Shown here one piece after another: positions 7,590 through 14,323 of a stretch of 64,000 bases of DNA. Positions within the stretch are counted from its first letter, which is position 1. The number at the start of each line of letters is the position of its first letter. The notes under the pieces are model-generated. The model did no database searches and was not told the origin of the DNA. It was given only the letters and a program-made list of their open reading frames with translations. The DNA comes from Nitrospira sp. CR1.3 (lineage in GTDB: Bacteria; Nitrospirota; Nitrospiria; Nitrospirales; Nitrospiraceae). A program made the position numbers and the translations under genes. Location of the stretch: contig WIAH01000014.1 in assembly GCA_014055525.1 (NCBI GenBank), positions 38,292 to 102,291 on the forward strand, given 5' to 3'.

Positions 7590-8291
7590 CTATCTGGTTT
7601 TCGCTCTGATCGACATGTATCCGGCCTCCGGCAAGACGAGCCAATTCATTACGTTTTTCACACCCTCCACACCAGCGGCGGCACTTTCCGCGTTGCGCCG
7701 TTCTTCGTCCCCCGACACTACTCCGAGCAGGACCACATGACCCTCCAACACTTCCACATGAACCCGACTCTTCACCACTCCCGGCGCAAGCGCGAGGGCT
7801 GCCTGAATTTGGGCCTTGAGGGAGACATCTGCGGCCTTGTTCGACACCGCGTTATCGTCAGGCGAAGCCTCCTTCACGGGGAGATACCCCTCCACCGATC
7901 GGAGACCGGATACATGCCTGGCCGTGTTCAGCACCGCCTCACCCTGTTCCTTGCTGTCGACATGCCCGACGACATAGCCTCGCTCCATAAAGACATAGGG
8001 TGAAAGCGTCAGCCCTGAGAATCCCTGCTCCGCCACCAACGCCTCGTGCATATGGAGTTTGTGCACATCATCATGCGCGATCGCCCTGGGACTCAGCTCG
8101 CTCTGCGCCGCTTCCACCATCGCCTTGTATTTGGCGCCGCCGCAGCCGGTAGATGCCAGGAGAATCAGTGCCGCACTGGCAATCACAGGGCCCTGAGCCC
8201 GTAGAACGGCAGACCACGAACGTACCCCCGCACCACAGGTACCCCAAGTTCCCCGACAGTCCTGCATCCCGGTGTGGAAATCTGATTTCAT
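7590..8291 (-). CDS. lipoprotein with two BON domains
   Basis: The product has a lipoprotein-type hydrophobic segment (ALILLASTGC) and two BON domains (about YVFMERGYVVGHVDSKEQGEAV and VKSRVHVEVLEGHVVLLGVV in the 230-residue protein). BON domains bind phospholipid and help keep the outer membrane stable under stress (OsmY and DolP are known examples). The ATG at 8291 is favoured because it overlaps the stop of the upstream ATPase gene in an ATGA; this gives an unusually long N-region before the signal, so an internal start is possible. The coupling to an ATPase gene may be accidental. Confidence 0.75.
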   Translation of the reverse strand: MKSDFHTGMQDCRGTWGTCGAGVRSWSAVLRAQGPVIASAALILLASTGCGGAKYKAMVEAAQSELSPRAIAHDDVHKLHMHEALVAEQGFSGLTLSPYVFMERGYVVGHVDSKEQGEAVLNTARHVSGLRSVEGYLPVKEASPDDNAVSNKAADVSLKAQIQAALALAPGVVKSRVHVEVLEGHVVLLGVVSGDEERRNAESAAAGVEGVKNVMNWLVLPEAGYMSIRAKTR

Positions 8292-9532
8292 AGGCAAGAC
8301 CATGGCAGCGCGGTCACGTTCTCACTCAACTCCAGAGGCGCGGAGCACCGGCAGATCAGATAGCCGTGGCGGGCCTGTTTCGGATGTTCACGCATGAATG
8401 TCATCACGTGCTTCGCATCTCCGAGGGTCGGGCGTTCCGTCCATTTGACTTCGATCGGAGTGAACCGACCGTCCCGAGCGATGATGAAATCCACTTCCGC
8501 ACCGGCCTTGGTACGTAGATAGTGGAGCTTGCCGTCGCCTAGGTATTGCAGGCGCTTCCACAACTCAATCCCCACCCATTGCTCGAACAGTGGACCGGGA
8601 TTGGCGCGCACCGCAGCGGTCTCTATGGGCATTTCCGCAGCGGCATTGCGCACTCCGAGGTCAAAGAAAAAGAATCGCTCCGTGGACAACAGACTCTTGC
8701 GCGGGCTGCCGGAAAACGCCGTGACCCGAAAGCCAAGAAACATGTCTTCCAACAATTGATAGTAGGTCTTGACGGTGGGCAGGCTGATGCCTGCCTCACG
8801 AGAGATTCCGGCATAATTGATCATCATGCCGGCCTCCGCTGCGCTCAGTTGAAGGAACCGCGCGAACGCGGGCCAGTTTTTCACCAGCGCTTCGCGCCGC
8901 AACTCCTCTTCCAGATACACGATCGTGTAGGTCCGCAAGAGATCGGCACGATGTGAGGGCTGAGCCGTCGCGACTACCGGCAGTTCGCCGAAGAGCAGTC
9001 GTTCCATGATATCCACCTTGGGAAACCCCGGTTCGTTGCCGACGCGGCGAACCGGCAAGGGCAACACTGAGACCGCCCCTTCTGACCGCTCCGCTCGGGC
9101 CGGCGGCCGTTCCGCCAGAACCAGCGGGTACAAATGGTAGAGGATACCGCGTCCCGGCAGCAGGTTCGCCCCTGTCATGCGCAGTTTCCTGGCGGAACTG
9201 CCGCACAGTACAAACCGCCAGCGCTTCTTGTCTGAATCGTAGAGATGTTGAACGCCGTTGAAGAGATCCGGAACATTCTGTGCCTCGTCGACGACGACGA
9301 TGGCCGGCGATTTCGATTTCGGCAAGGCCCGGCACTGTTGGACGAGCAGATCGGGGTTGCGCAAATACTCCGCGCGCTCTCCCGGTCTTGACAAATCGAC
9401 CCACAAGGCCGTTTGTGGCAGCAGCTTGCGCAGCAGCGTAGATTTTCCCGTTTGGCGCGCACCGAACACGATGTGCACGTACGGGGCGCGGAACTTCTGC
9501 TTCCAGAAGGGCTCGATCCATCGACGAAACAT
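8288..9532 (-). CDS. AAA ATPase with DUF4143 nuclease-like C-terminal domain (first copy)
   Basis: The 414-residue protein has a P-loop (FGARQTGKSTLLRKLL) near residue 25 and a Walker B-like VVVDEAQNVPD near residue 80. The C-terminal DUF4143 domain carries KAGAEVDFIIARDGRFTPIEVKW, a PD-(D/E)XK-type E-x-D-F...E-V-K pattern. Proteins of this type are widespread accessory ATPases of uncertain role, suggested to be toxin-antitoxin or defence related. A second member lies at 10922-12097. The region before the start carries TTTATAAA palindromes (9542-9569), which suggests self-regulation. Confidence 0.88.
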   Translation of the reverse strand: MFRRWIEPFWKQKFRAPYVHIVFGARQTGKSTLLRKLLPQTALWVDLSRPGERAEYLRNPDLLVQQCRALPKSKSPAIVVVDEAQNVPDLFNGVQHLYDSDKKRWRFVLCGSSARKLRMTGANLLPGRGILYHLYPLVLAERPPARAERSEGAVSVLPLPVRRVGNEPGFPKVDIMERLLFGELPVVATAQPSHRADLLRTYTIVYLEEELRREALVKNWPAFARFLQLSAAEAGMMINYAGISREAGISLPTVKTYYQLLEDMFLGFRVTAFSGSPRKSLLSTERFFFFDLGVRNAAAEMPIETAAVRANPGPLFEQWVGIELWKRLQYLGDGKLHYLRTKAGAEVDFIIARDGRFTPIEVKWTERPTLGDAKHVMTFMREHPKQARHGYLICRCSAPLELSENVTALPWSCL

Positions 9533-9541
9533 GTCGTGATA

Positions 9542-9569
9542 TTTATAAACGTCAGACTTTTATAAAGTC
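9542..9569. promoter_or_regulatory. palindromic operator candidate upstream of the first DUF4143 ATPase
   Basis: TTTATAAA occurs at 9542-9549 and 9559-9566. The second is embedded in GACTTT-TAT-AAAGTC (9555-9569), a perfect 6+3+6 inverted repeat. The site starts 10 bases before the ATPase start codon and overlaps the expected promoter. The unrelated ATPase at 10922-12097 has its own palindrome in the same place. Confidence 0.6.
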
Positions 9570-9672
9570 AAGTTATCGATAAGTCTCCTAACCGCTCTTG
9601 GCCTCTACCCCGAGCAAGGCCGTCTGTCATGGGGTCGCCGGCCGTTCGATGACCGCTCACCTTGTCTTGTCA

Positions 9673-9942
9673 TCAGCTCTGGCAATTCGACCGCATGGCC
9701 ATCCCCAGCACAGCGGCGAACGGCGCGACACACAATGCGATGCCGCCGACCAGCACGGCAAGCCGCCTGACCAGATGGTCGATCAATTCCTTCCCGACCG
9801 ACAGCGCCGAGTCCGTGCTTTCGTGAGCAATCGCCCTGACTTCCTGCATGGTGGCCTTCCATTCGTCCTTGACCTGTTCGATCGTGGCGAGTCGCTGCCG
9901 GACGCGGCGACGTAGCGGCTGACTGTGACGAGATTTCCCCAT
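9673..9942 (-). CDS. small membrane protein of unknown function
   Basis: An 89-residue protein. The N-terminal half is basic and helical (RRRVRQRLATIEQVKDEWKA), followed by a hydrophobic segment (VLVGGIALCVAPFAAVLGMA, about residues 64-83) that would cross the membrane. The arrangement resembles small inner-membrane proteins with a soluble helical stalk. The Shine-Dalgarno is weak and the codon pattern only moderately convincing, so this could be a chance frame. The stretch 9943-10200 downstream of its start holds no gene that I can support. Confidence 0.45.
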   Translation of the reverse strand: MGKSRHSQPLRRRVRQRLATIEQVKDEWKATMQEVRAIAHESTDSALSVGKELIDHLVRRLAVLVGGIALCVAPFAAVLGMAMRSNCQS

Positions 9943-10200
9943 ATCGGCATGATCTGTCCCGCTCGCCTATCTGATTGCCGATCTTTCGTCGCCGAGCTTG
10001 AAACCGACTTTGGTCTTGTCCCCCACCAAGTGCTCCGTGCGGTAGCCCTGCAGGGCAACGGGAGCGGCGGCAGGAAAAGTCACGAGGGGCTGCCCGGTCA
10101 ATATGGAAGCATCAAGAGATGAGGGAGAAGCATCATCCCAATTCCGAGACCCGTACCCCACAACCTGAAGGAGTGAGTGCAATGACTCGTCCGTTTGTGA

Positions 10201-10824
10201 CTAGTTGAGGTCGCTGTCTTTCCAGTACTTCGTCCCGTACAACATCGCCTGAGCCATCACGCCGTTCTTGGTGAGTTGATAAACTTCCACTCCCTGAAAG
10301 AGTTGCACATCCTCCTGACCGGCCGCCGCAATCTTGGCCTCTTGGCGGGCCGCCATCCCTTGGTCACCAACCTGTCCCTCCGCGCTGGCCTTTCCCGAAA
10401 ACTCGAGCCCTGTATCAATAAACTTCTTGAATGCTTCCTTGTCATGGAAAATCATCACGGCTCGCAGGTCCGACACACCCAGGCCGACTCCCCCGCCGAG
10501 CTCCACCATCTTCATGAAGGTCTCTTTCTTGGTGGTATTGTCCACCGCCACTCCGTAGCCGTTGCCGCTCCCGAGCATCAGGATCTTGACGTTCATGTTG
10601 CTGAAGACCGCGTAGCCGGCAGCCTTCTCCAGTCTGTCTCGGACCCCAGGCTTCTCTTTGTACAGGTCCGCGAGCGTCTGCTTTTGCATGTCGCGGATAT
10701 TCGCCCGTTTTTCTTCCGCGCTATCTCCTTTCGCGCCAAAGAAGCCCATGAGTCCTGCCAAGCTGATGACGGCGCAGGCCGATAGGATCACAGCCCTGGT
10801 CCATTGCGGCATCGTCATATTCAT
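10201..10824 (-). CDS. SYLF/Ysc84-type lipid-binding protein (first of three)
   Basis: From the ATG at 10824 (preceded by AAGGGGG) the 207-residue product has a hydrophobic N-terminus followed by the Ysc84/SYLF-like segment. Typical features are AVFSNMNVKILMLGSGNGYGV, a Gly-rich V-E-L-G-G-G-V-G-L-G-V stretch and SDLRAVMIFHDKEAFKKFI. SYLF domains bind phosphoinositides or other lipids. Here the protein is probably periplasmic or membrane-bound. Its start overlaps the stop of a HAD phosphatase tail remnant in an ATGA. Two further SYLF genes lie at 34153-34869 and 53009-53722. Confidence 0.85.
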   Translation of the reverse strand: MNMTMPQWTRAVILSACAVISLAGLMGFFGAKGDSAEEKRANIRDMQKQTLADLYKEKPGVRDRLEKAAGYAVFSNMNVKILMLGSGNGYGVAVDNTTKKETFMKMVELGGGVGLGVSDLRAVMIFHDKEAFKKFIDTGLEFSGKASAEGQVGDQGMAARQEAKIAAAGQEDVQLFQGVEVYQLTKNGVMAQAMLYGTKYWKDSDLN

Positions 10825-10922
10825 ATCGTCCCCCTTTCGATCGACCGTCCGCAACGCTGGTCGGACGGAAAGACTTGGTTCCAATCACGTCGCATGTCCA
10901 CTCCGGTCCAATGCTTCCCCAT
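10821..10922 (-). pseudogene. C-terminal remnant of a HAD phosphatase gene
   Basis: A 33-codon frame encodes WTGVDMRRDWNQVFPSDQ near its start. This matches WSVVDMKRNWKRLFPFDK, the end of the HAD phosphatase at 6041-7051 (W, V, D, M, R, W, F, P and D conserved in order). Its stop overlaps the SYLF start (ATGA at 10821-10824) and its first ATG overlaps the ATPase stop by one base (TGATG). The most likely history is that a HAD-SYLF gene pair lost the front of the HAD gene when the ATPase gene was inserted. Confidence 0.7.
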
Positions 10923-12097
10923 CACAGCTCCTTGAGAAATTCCTGCCACGGAAGCGCCCGCACGCCGGAAGCGACGGCTTGTGTCGGTGTTCCCGCAAGC
11001 GGGGATTGATGGACGAGGAACATCCTCGTGTCTCCGGCCTTTGCACGTCTTCGTTTCATCGCCTCGGCCAACCGTTGCATCGGCACAGCCATGGCCGGCG
11101 TCACCGTGCGCCCAGCCTTGCATTCCAAGAGCGACACCGCACCGGCGCGTCCCGGTACGAGAAAGTCCACCTCCAGACCCTGCTCGTCGCGAAAATAGAA
11201 CAGCTCGCGCCGGCCACCCGCGTTCACCTGGGCCTTGGCTATCTCAGCAGCAATGAAGCCTTCAAACAACGCCCCTCGAAACGGCGACCGGGCGAGTTCC
11301 CCCGCTGTATCAATGCCCAGCAAATGACATGCGAGGCCGGCATCGGCGAGATAAATCTTGGGCGACTTGATCAAGCGTTTGCCGAGGTTCTCATAAAACG
11401 GCGGCACGATCAGAATTTGGGCCGTCGTCTCCAGCACACTGAGCCACTGGGCGATTGTCGGCACACTCACACCCAGGGGCGCGGCCAGATCGGTTTTGTT
11501 CAACACCTGTCCATGTCGGCTGGCCAGCAGGGAGAGGAACCGCCGGAACAACGCAAGATCCTTCACCGACGTTACGGCCCTGACATCCCGTTCCAGATAC
11601 GTCTGCAAATACGAACTGAACCACAGCCGCGCGTTGGCCGGACGCGCCACCACCTCGGGATACCCCCCACGCCACAGGCTCACCTTGGGCGTCTCACGCC
11701 ACGACAGCGGGAGCAGTTGCAGCACTGCCGCACGGCCCGCCATGGATTCCGTCACACCCCTCATCAGCGGCGCCTCTTGCGAACCGGTCAGCATCCACCG
11801 GCCCGTGCGACGCGGCCGGCGATCAATTCGGGCGCGAACGAATGCAAATACCTCCGGCACATTCTGCACCTCGTCGAGAATCGCGGGTGTCGGTACGGCA
11901 TCGAGAAAGCCCTGCGGATCGGACCGGAACCGCGCCACCACATCGGGGTCTTCGAGCAGAAAATAACTCGCCGTGGGAAACAGCCGGCGCAGAAGCAGCG
12001 TCTTGCCGGCGCGGCGAGGTCCGGTCAGCACCACGGCCGGAAAGCCCTTCACCGCCCGCAACACCTGCTCCTCCAGTCGGCGTCGAATGTAGCGCAT
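10922..12097 (-). CDS. AAA ATPase with DUF4143 nuclease-like C-terminal domain (second copy)
   Basis: The 391-residue protein has a Walker A VLTGPRRAGKTLLLRRLF near residue 25 and a Walker B-like AILDEVQNVPEV near residue 75. A conserved arginine-rich W-M-L-T-G-S-Q motif follows. The C-terminal DUF4143 domain contains FRDEQGLEVDFLVPGRAG and SLLECKAG, the E-x-D-F and E-x-K of a PD-(D/E)XK-like fold. It belongs to the same broad family as the 8288-9532 protein but is divergent from it. It appears to have entered a HAD-SYLF gene pair. Its start is flanked by an 8+8-base inverted repeat. Confidence 0.9.
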   Translation of the reverse strand: MRYIRRRLEEQVLRAVKGFPAVVLTGPRRAGKTLLLRRLFPTASYFLLEDPDVVARFRSDPQGFLDAVPTPAILDEVQNVPEVFAFVRARIDRRPRRTGRWMLTGSQEAPLMRGVTESMAGRAAVLQLLPLSWRETPKVSLWRGGYPEVVARPANARLWFSSYLQTYLERDVRAVTSVKDLALFRRFLSLLASRHGQVLNKTDLAAPLGVSVPTIAQWLSVLETTAQILIVPPFYENLGKRLIKSPKIYLADAGLACHLLGIDTAGELARSPFRGALFEGFIAAEIAKAQVNAGGRRELFYFRDEQGLEVDFLVPGRAGAVSLLECKAGRTVTPAMAVPMQRLAEAMKRRRAKAGDTRMFLVHQSPLAGTPTQAVASGVRALPWQEFLKEL

Positions 12098-12098
12098 G

Positions 12099-12135
12099 AT
12101 TGAGAATTGTAAACTTCTGTTTTAGATTTCTCAAT
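12099..12135. promoter_or_regulatory. inverted repeat at the start of the second DUF4143 ATPase
   Basis: ATTGAGAA (12099-12106) is repeated in inverted form as TTCTCAAT (12128-12135), 21 bases apart. The site lies one base upstream of the ATPase start codon on the minus strand. Its spacing of about three helical turns between half-site centres suits a dimeric repressor. It could equally be an attachment or insertion footprint of the ATPase cassette. No other copy was seen. Confidence 0.55.
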
Positions 12136-12294
12136 CCTGACCAGAGACGGGAGGGACAGCGATCGCGTGCTTCGGCTCTAAATTATTCCACGATGGGAGG
12201 GAATCGCAGTCATAGGCCGACGAGGCGATAGCCCATGAAGCGAGACGATCATGAGCGACCGGATAAACCTCAAATTCGCGAAACTTCCCCTCAT

Positions 12295-12751
12295 CTAAAA
12301 CTTAAACCCAATGTCGAGCTTAAAGGTGGTAAATCCTGGGATTCCAGTATGAGATATGTCGATCCACTGCTGTCTCACTCCGCCACGAATGAGCACATAT
12401 TGATTGATATCCCATCGCAGCCCTCCTCCGATGCCGTAGGTCATGAACGTGTCGGATTTCGTCGGCTGCGCCGAGCCGCAAATATAACCCCACCAGGGGT
12501 CCCAGTAACAACCCACAACCGGTGGACCATCGGCAATATCCGTGTTGATGTAGGTGCCAGCAAGGCTCCCTTCGACGTAGGGGGTCAGGGGAGTTGAGAG
12601 AATATTATAGGTGGCCACGAGACCGAAGGTGTTCATTTGAAGACTGCCGCTGATGTTCCGGGCAGGCCCCGTATTCCCCGGAGCCGGTTGCACGACCGCC
12701 TGATAATCAGGCTGACTCCAGGAAAACAATCCGGCAAGATTGAAGTGTTCG
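12295..12751 (-). pseudogene. C-terminal part of an outer-membrane beta-barrel gene
   Basis: From about 12751 down to the TAG at 12295 the frame encodes barrel strands (FNLAGLFSW, LTPYVEGSLAGTYI, YGIGGGLRWDIN, RGGVRQQWIDI) and ends in FKLDIGFKF with C-terminal Phe. There is no signal peptide. At its 5' side the frame runs straight into a perfect hairpin and then a sulfatase fragment read in another frame. The gene has therefore lost its N-terminal part. It could still be translated from an internal codon but could not be exported. Confidence 0.7.
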
Positions 12752-12787
12752 GTGGAGCCCCACGGCTTGACAGCCGTGGGGCTCCAC
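12752..12787. repeat. perfect 16-bp-arm hairpin (REP-like element)
   Basis: GTGGAGCCCCACGGCT (12752-12767) is followed by a four-base loop TGAC and the exact reverse complement AGCCGTGGGGCTCCAC (12772-12787). The hairpin sits exactly at the junction between the decayed barrel gene and a sulfatase remnant. It looks like a mobile palindromic repeat that landed at, or helped create, this junction. No second copy was seen in the window. Confidence 0.85.
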
Positions 12788-12941
12788 TCTTGCCCTTGGG
12801 GAGAAGATCCTTCCCTGTGAACGTAGGATGCTCGAGATCGAGAGAGTGGCATACGAATGTCAGCTTGCCCTCGTGGACATACAGACCATAGCCGCCGACC
12901 AACCCGCCGTCTTGTATCAATGATCCGGCGACTGTATCCAA
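12788..12941 (-). pseudogene. sulfatase C-terminal domain remnant
   Basis: The minus-strand frame encodes GGLVGGYGLYVHEGKLTF followed by L-E-H-P-T-F-T-G-K and L-L-P-K-G-K. This resembles the C-terminal beta-sandwich segment of the large sulfatase at 22802-25237, where GRFGGWSLYLKDGKPTYTY is followed by AAGK. No N-terminal or catalytic part exists nearby in frame. It is therefore a leftover from a third sulfatase gene, cut off by the hairpin at 12752-12787. Confidence 0.65.
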
Positions 12942-12983
12942 GCCTCAAACTGGCCATGATGTTGTTCCTCCCGATTCGGACGT

Positions 12984-14036
12984 CTACTTGACGGACTGCG
13001 CCTCCGGAAAGACCCAGGCGCCGCTCAGAATCTCCGGGTGCGGACGATAGAGGCGGACGATGTAGTTCCACCCCCGCATGATCGGCAGGCAATTGGCGAT
13101 CTTCCCGTTACACCCGCCGAACTGCACGGTCACGGAGCCGTCGATCCGCTTCTTTGCCGTGATGCTGTTCAGCGAGTAGGCGTCATACTTGTTTTGCTCG
13201 AAGTATCCCCTGGCGTTGTACACCGTGATGGACCAGAAGCCGTCGACCGGCACCTCGCGAACGGTCAATTTGTGAACCGTATCGCCGTCATTGCGAGTCG
13301 GCGTCACGTTGAGATACGTGGCTTCCGTCTCAGGATTTCCACCCCACGCGATCGCCGAGCCGATCAGATGCCGGAGCGGAGTCACCTGCTCCTTGGTGCC
13401 GAACATGTGTTTCGAATCCGGTATGGTGCTTCCCAGCACGATCAAGGCGTCGCGAATCCTCTTCTGGCCGCCCACATCCCAATGAGGAACCTCGAACTTC
13501 CCGGGGCTGGCTTGCTCGACCTTGATCGCATCTTGAAGGGCATGGACCTCCTCCAGATCTTTCGGATCGGACGGATCCACCAGCGTGCGAACGGCCATGG
13601 CGATATAGCGAGTGCCCATCTCGTCCCGCGCGAAGGTATAGCTTCCAGGCTTGTAGACGACGGCGGGGGTGAAATGATCCTCCGTGATGACCTGCATCGA
13701 CATGAATCGCGCGCCTGCATCTGGGAGAGTAACAGTCGCCGGTCCTGCGTCGAGGTCGAGCACGGCGGCCGAATAGAGCGTATCCCGGTTCATGCGAACC
13801 ACGCTCTGCTTGTCGATCGGAGTAAGCTGACGATAGTGCATGAACCGGCCGAATCCTTTGTCTCTGACGATATTGCTGAAATAGAGATCGGATTCGGCGC
13901 GGATAAAGTTGTCGGTGGTGACCGATACGGACTTCGCCGGCGGCGGATGAGTAGGCTTCGCGTGCACTCCGGCTGCGGACGGTATCAAGAGCGCCGGTGC
14001 TAGGCCGAGCGACATCAGCAGGATTGGCGTCTTCAT
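12984..14036 (-). CDS. exported DUF1254/DUF1214 protein
   Basis: From the ATG at 14036 (GGGAG upstream) the product is 350 residues with a signal peptide cleaved near HAKP. It carries the DUF1254 block (NRDTLYSAAVLDLDAGPATVTLPDAG, split by short loops) and the DUF1214 C-terminal block (VDGFWSITVYNARGYF and NYIVRLYRPHPEIL). The family has unknown function and often sits beside sulfatases and HAD phosphatases, as here. It is encoded between a decayed barrel/sulfatase region and the 526-residue sulfatase gene. Confidence 0.88.
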   Translation of the reverse strand: MKTPILLMSLGLAPALLIPSAAGVHAKPTHPPPAKSVSVTTDNFIRAESDLYFSNIVRDKGFGRFMHYRQLTPIDKQSVVRMNRDTLYSAAVLDLDAGPATVTLPDAGARFMSMQVITEDHFTPAVVYKPGSYTFARDEMGTRYIAMAVRTLVDPSDPKDLEEVHALQDAIKVEQASPGKFEVPHWDVGGQKRIRDALIVLGSTIPDSKHMFGTKEQVTPLRHLIGSAIAWGGNPETEATYLNVTPTRNDGDTVHKLTVREVPVDGFWSITVYNARGYFEQNKYDAYSLNSITAKKRIDGSVTVQFGGCNGKIANCLPIMRGWNYIVRLYRPHPEILSGAWVFPEAQSVK

Positions 14037-14106
14037 GTTGGCTCCCACGTTTCAGAGTTCGGTGATCTCGCCCCCCTATTACCTATTTGTGCGTCTGTCT
14101 AGCCCG

Positions 14107-14304
14107 CTATTGTTCATCCCTGATGTCGTCGAGCACATTCTCCATGATCGTCGCCGGATGGAAGCTCGGCGGAATCGAACGCGGTGGGAACTCCTTGAAT
14201 GTCGCCGCGAACTTGAAGACCTCCTCCATCATCCCGCCGGAGATCCCCAATCCGGCTCCTACTTCAATCAAAGCGGTCGCGATGAACGGGGCTTGCGTCA
14301 TCAT
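14107..14304 (-). pseudogene. short sulfatase-tail-like frame
   Basis: This 65-codon frame ends in FKFAATFKEFPPRSIPPSF and I-M-E-N-V-L. The intact sulfatase directly upstream ends in GNFLTTFKEFPPSQKVGSF and V-M-E-M-L. The shared TFKEFPP and spacing to SF and ME mark it as the tail of a second, otherwise lost sulfatase copy. The first 25 codons match nothing I recognise. It could be expressed as a small protein, but there is no signal peptide. Confidence 0.55.
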
Positions 14305-14323
14305 GTTTCTTCAGTAGCAGACG

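Noticed and set aside
9967..10182. A 71-codon minus-strand frame upstream of the 89-residue membrane protein
   Set aside because: No ribosome-binding site and no recognised domain; the phrase K-T-K-V-G-F-K-L-G-D looks protein-like but is too little to call.
10658..12103. A 481-codon plus-strand frame opposite the second DUF4143 ATPase
   Set aside because: High-GC antisense shadow; its product is rich in Arg, His and Gln with no domain, while the minus-strand gene has P-loop and nuclease motifs.
12235..12597. A 120-codon plus-strand frame opposite the decayed barrel gene
   Set aside because: The opposite strand encodes clear barrel strands, and the plus-strand translation lacks any domain.
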